Positions 62,225 to 64,000 of a DNA stretch of 64,000 nucleotides are shown piece by piece. The translations under genes and the position numbers were made by a program. The DNA is taken from the NCBI RefSeq assembly GCF_000203795.2, contig NW_006281104.1, forward strand, positions 921,322 to 985,321, given 5' to 3'. This stretch comes from Batrachochytrium dendrobatidis JAM81 (taxonomy: Eukaryota > Chytridiomycota > Chytridiomycetes > Rhizophydiales). The stretch's first letter is position 1. The number at the start of each line of letters is the position of its first letter. Under the pieces are notes generated by a model. It was not told the origin of the DNA. It searched no databases and saw nothing but the letters and a program-made list of their open reading frames with translations.

Positions 62225-63250
62225 CTAGAGCTTGGCGCGACTGCGGGAAATAGTAGCGGTGATCAGACCAGAAGGATCAGCGACAGGATAATACACTGTC
62301 GAGGCACCACCGGTTTGGTTTGTCACACCAAATCGTTTCAAATCATACACAAAAACATGCTTATTTGGTAATTCATAGGTAATATCCTTTACATGAGGAC
62401 AGGAAGCAAGAACCAACTCACCCATTCTGTACAATGTGTTTTGAACAGAGGGTGAGTTATGGTTGGCAAACAGATCCAAAGTGATTTGTTTGATAGTATG
62501 AAATGTTGGAGTAAAAGTAGGTTTGGACGGGTTTTGGGTAAGCGATTCGACGGAATCCGGAAAGGTCCATGTGGCAGTGATGTCGGTAGAGAGTACACGC
62601 TCCGACATGGGTGGAAGAGTAGTCAGTTTATCCAAATGATAGTCTTCAAACGAAGAGCCCGAAGACTTTAGAACGTAAAGATCGCTGATGCCAGATGCAA
62701 TGGAGAACTTGATCATGGCATCAGCACGAGATTGAACCCTTGTAGCAACGACATTGGTTGTGCGCTTTTGCTCACCAGCACGATAAAATGAATGGGGATG
62801 AGCAAGTGTTGGCACCTCTCCAGACACCGTGGTAATAAGTGAGCCAGAAGTTTTTTCAGTGACAGGTTCCAGGGTTGATGTTTGAATGCGAGTCCAGTTA
62901 TGGGCATGAATTCGAACATGCACTTCCTCGACGTGAGCATATTGCTTGATGAAATGTCTGCCTATCACTTTGGCAAAAGATTCAATATCTTCCAGGGTAT
63001 CCTGAGTAGTTTGTGCAAGGTAATAGATTGTGTTTTTGACAGTGTCGGTGGGAACGACCAAACGATTGTCGGCTTTAGTATAAGAAGTCTCGAATTGAGC
63101 ACCAGCAAGCAACACTCTGCAAGTTAGTTCCTGAACATGTTGATGTTTGAGATTCGTAGCACCGTGAGCAGTCGAGGCAGGCAGATCAGTAACCTTGACT
63201 AAACGGACCTTGTCTTTGCCGTACTGTTGACTGGAGAGAAAGGCACTCAT
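62225..63250 (-). CDS. Urate oxidase (uricase)
   Basis: Oxidises urate to 5-hydroxyisourate in peroxisomes. A single 341-residue exon. It begins MSAFLSSQQYGKDKVRLVKV with the catalytic Lys region, then NRLVVPTDTVKNTIYYLAQ with the conserved Thr, EEVHVRIHAHNWTRI, LKSSGSSFEDYHLDKLT and DITATWTF. The C-terminus SRAKL ends in AKL, a good type 1 peroxisome signal. It has no introns, unlike most genes here. The ceramide synthase gene converges on it with about 170 bp between stops. It forms a pathway set with HIU hydrolase and allantoicase in this window. Confidence 0.96.
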   Translation of the reverse strand: MSAFLSSQQYGKDKVRLVKVTDLPASTAHGATNLKHQHVQELTCRVLLAGAQFETSYTKADNRLVVPTDTVKNTIYYLAQTTQDTLEDIESFAKVIGRHFIKQYAHVEEVHVRIHAHNWTRIQTSTLEPVTEKTSGSLITTVSGEVPTLAHPHSFYRAGEQKRTTNVVATRVQSRADAMIKFSIASGISDLYVLKSSGSSFEDYHLDKLTTLPPMSERVLSTDITATWTFPDSVESLTQNPSKPTFTPTFHTIKQITLDLFANHNSPSVQNTLYRMGELVLASCPHVKDITYELPNKHVFVYDLKRFGVTNQTGGASTVYYPVADPSGLITATISRSRAKL

Positions 63251-63841
63251 GTTTCAAGTTAGATCAAGTTTGGTCGGTGATAAAAGGGATGAGAATAGAG
63301 AAAATAGGAAATTGTCAATCATCATTGCCATATCGTGCATTTAGGGAGGATTTGCATGAAATTGATTCAACCACGCTTTCGTGTTTGATGAATTGGATTC
63401 TTGTTTTAAAAATATTGATTATTGATTGGAATGTCAGAATCATTCATTAATTGTGTATGACAATCTGACTTGTTGACACGATCAGTTTGCTGATCATTGC
63501 GTTATCATTTGCTAAAACAACAGTCTGCTTGATACCATCAGAATGTCTATTAAACATGTTCAGATTGACTTGAAATATAATCATTTCTGTCTTTTCATCC
63601 ACATTAACAATGACCGTAATCAGCCATACCTTGCAACATGACCAAATGGTATCTTTATATTGTGCATTTGACACGATTAGCATGTAGTTTTTACAATCTC
63701 AATCGATATTTTGTATATTAAAAATTGAATACTAATTCACTGCTCAATAATGTTTTATTTTATAAACACAAAACAGTTTATTTCAGCCATTGAAACAACA
63801 TACACAATCCAATGCATTCCAGTCAGTGATATATACACATC
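63251..63841. other. Intergenic region upstream of urate oxidase
   Basis: About 590 bp. It should contain the urate oxidase promoter and the 3' flank of the next minus-strand gene. The 63447-63683 frame shows no features. No GATA-factor cluster was evident by eye. Confidence 0.4.
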
Positions 63842-64000
63842 TCATGCAACTGACAATGCCTGAGGACACTGCTTGATGATATTTTGGAATATTTGCTCGT
63901 CGCAATCCAACAAATCAATTTCATGAATAACCAAACTCCAGCACAACATCTTTATGAACAGACTTCACAGTACAAACATTGGCAGTTTACTGCAGAAAAA
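63842..64000 (-). CDS. 3' end of an unidentified gene (partial)
   Basis: A short coding-like tail ending at a TGA at 63842-63844 reads FIKMLCWSLVIHEIDLLDCD then EQIFQNIIKQCPQALSVA. A likely acceptor (TGTGAAG) lies near 63975. Too little remains to name it. Confidence 0.35.

Overview
The window reads as nuclear DNA of a fungus, most likely a zoosporic (chytrid-type) fungus. It is AT-rich. Genes lie close together on both strands, with many short GT-AG introns (about 40-120 nt) and CTAAC-like branch sites. The set includes fungal markers (a velvet-domain regulator, a CGR1-like rRNA-processing factor, an Sch9-type AGC kinase) and one feature familiar from animals (EF-hands inside proline dehydrogenase). 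The chytrid assignment is inference. No rRNA, tRNA or CRISPR was seen.

Left part (1-15.5 kb): a large unrecognised helical protein gene (minus) faces SEN54, a tRNA-splicing endonuclease subunit. A PPR-like gene and a 5-hydroxyisourate hydrolase gene follow. Next is a 3.7 kb element bounded by short inverted repeats. It carries two tandem HNH-nuclease-like genes that are nearly identical except for two short blocks of concentrated change, plus a decayed ORF. Allantoicase starts just beyond the element, followed by a LigB/DODA-type dioxygenase.

15.5-24.3 kb: a gene-poor stretch with two 437-bp inverted copies of one sequence, a small terminal-repeat element and a decayed ORF. Then comes an 11-exon velvet-domain gene with another small element inside its third intron.

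24.8-49.5 kb: dense housekeeping genes: a SAPS/SIT4-associated-like protein, YKT6, V-ATPase subunit E, DIS3/RRP44, a calmodulin-like gene, mitochondrial proline dehydrogenase, SMC1, CGR1-like, a small secreted-protein candidate and a canonical calmodulin.

49.5-64 kb: more terminal-repeat elements, two hairpins and a decayed unrecognised gene, followed by an 815-aa coiled-coil protein, an Sch9-like C2/AGC kinase, a ceramide synthase, urate oxidase and the end of an unidentified gene.

Functional links: urate oxidase, HIU hydrolase and allantoicase are three enzymes of the urate-to-ureide pathway. Sch9-like kinase and ceramide synthase are neighbours; in yeast both pathways meet in nutrient and sphingolipid signalling, so a link here is only suggestive. 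Exon coordinates come from reading splice sites and checking phase by hand, without transcripts.
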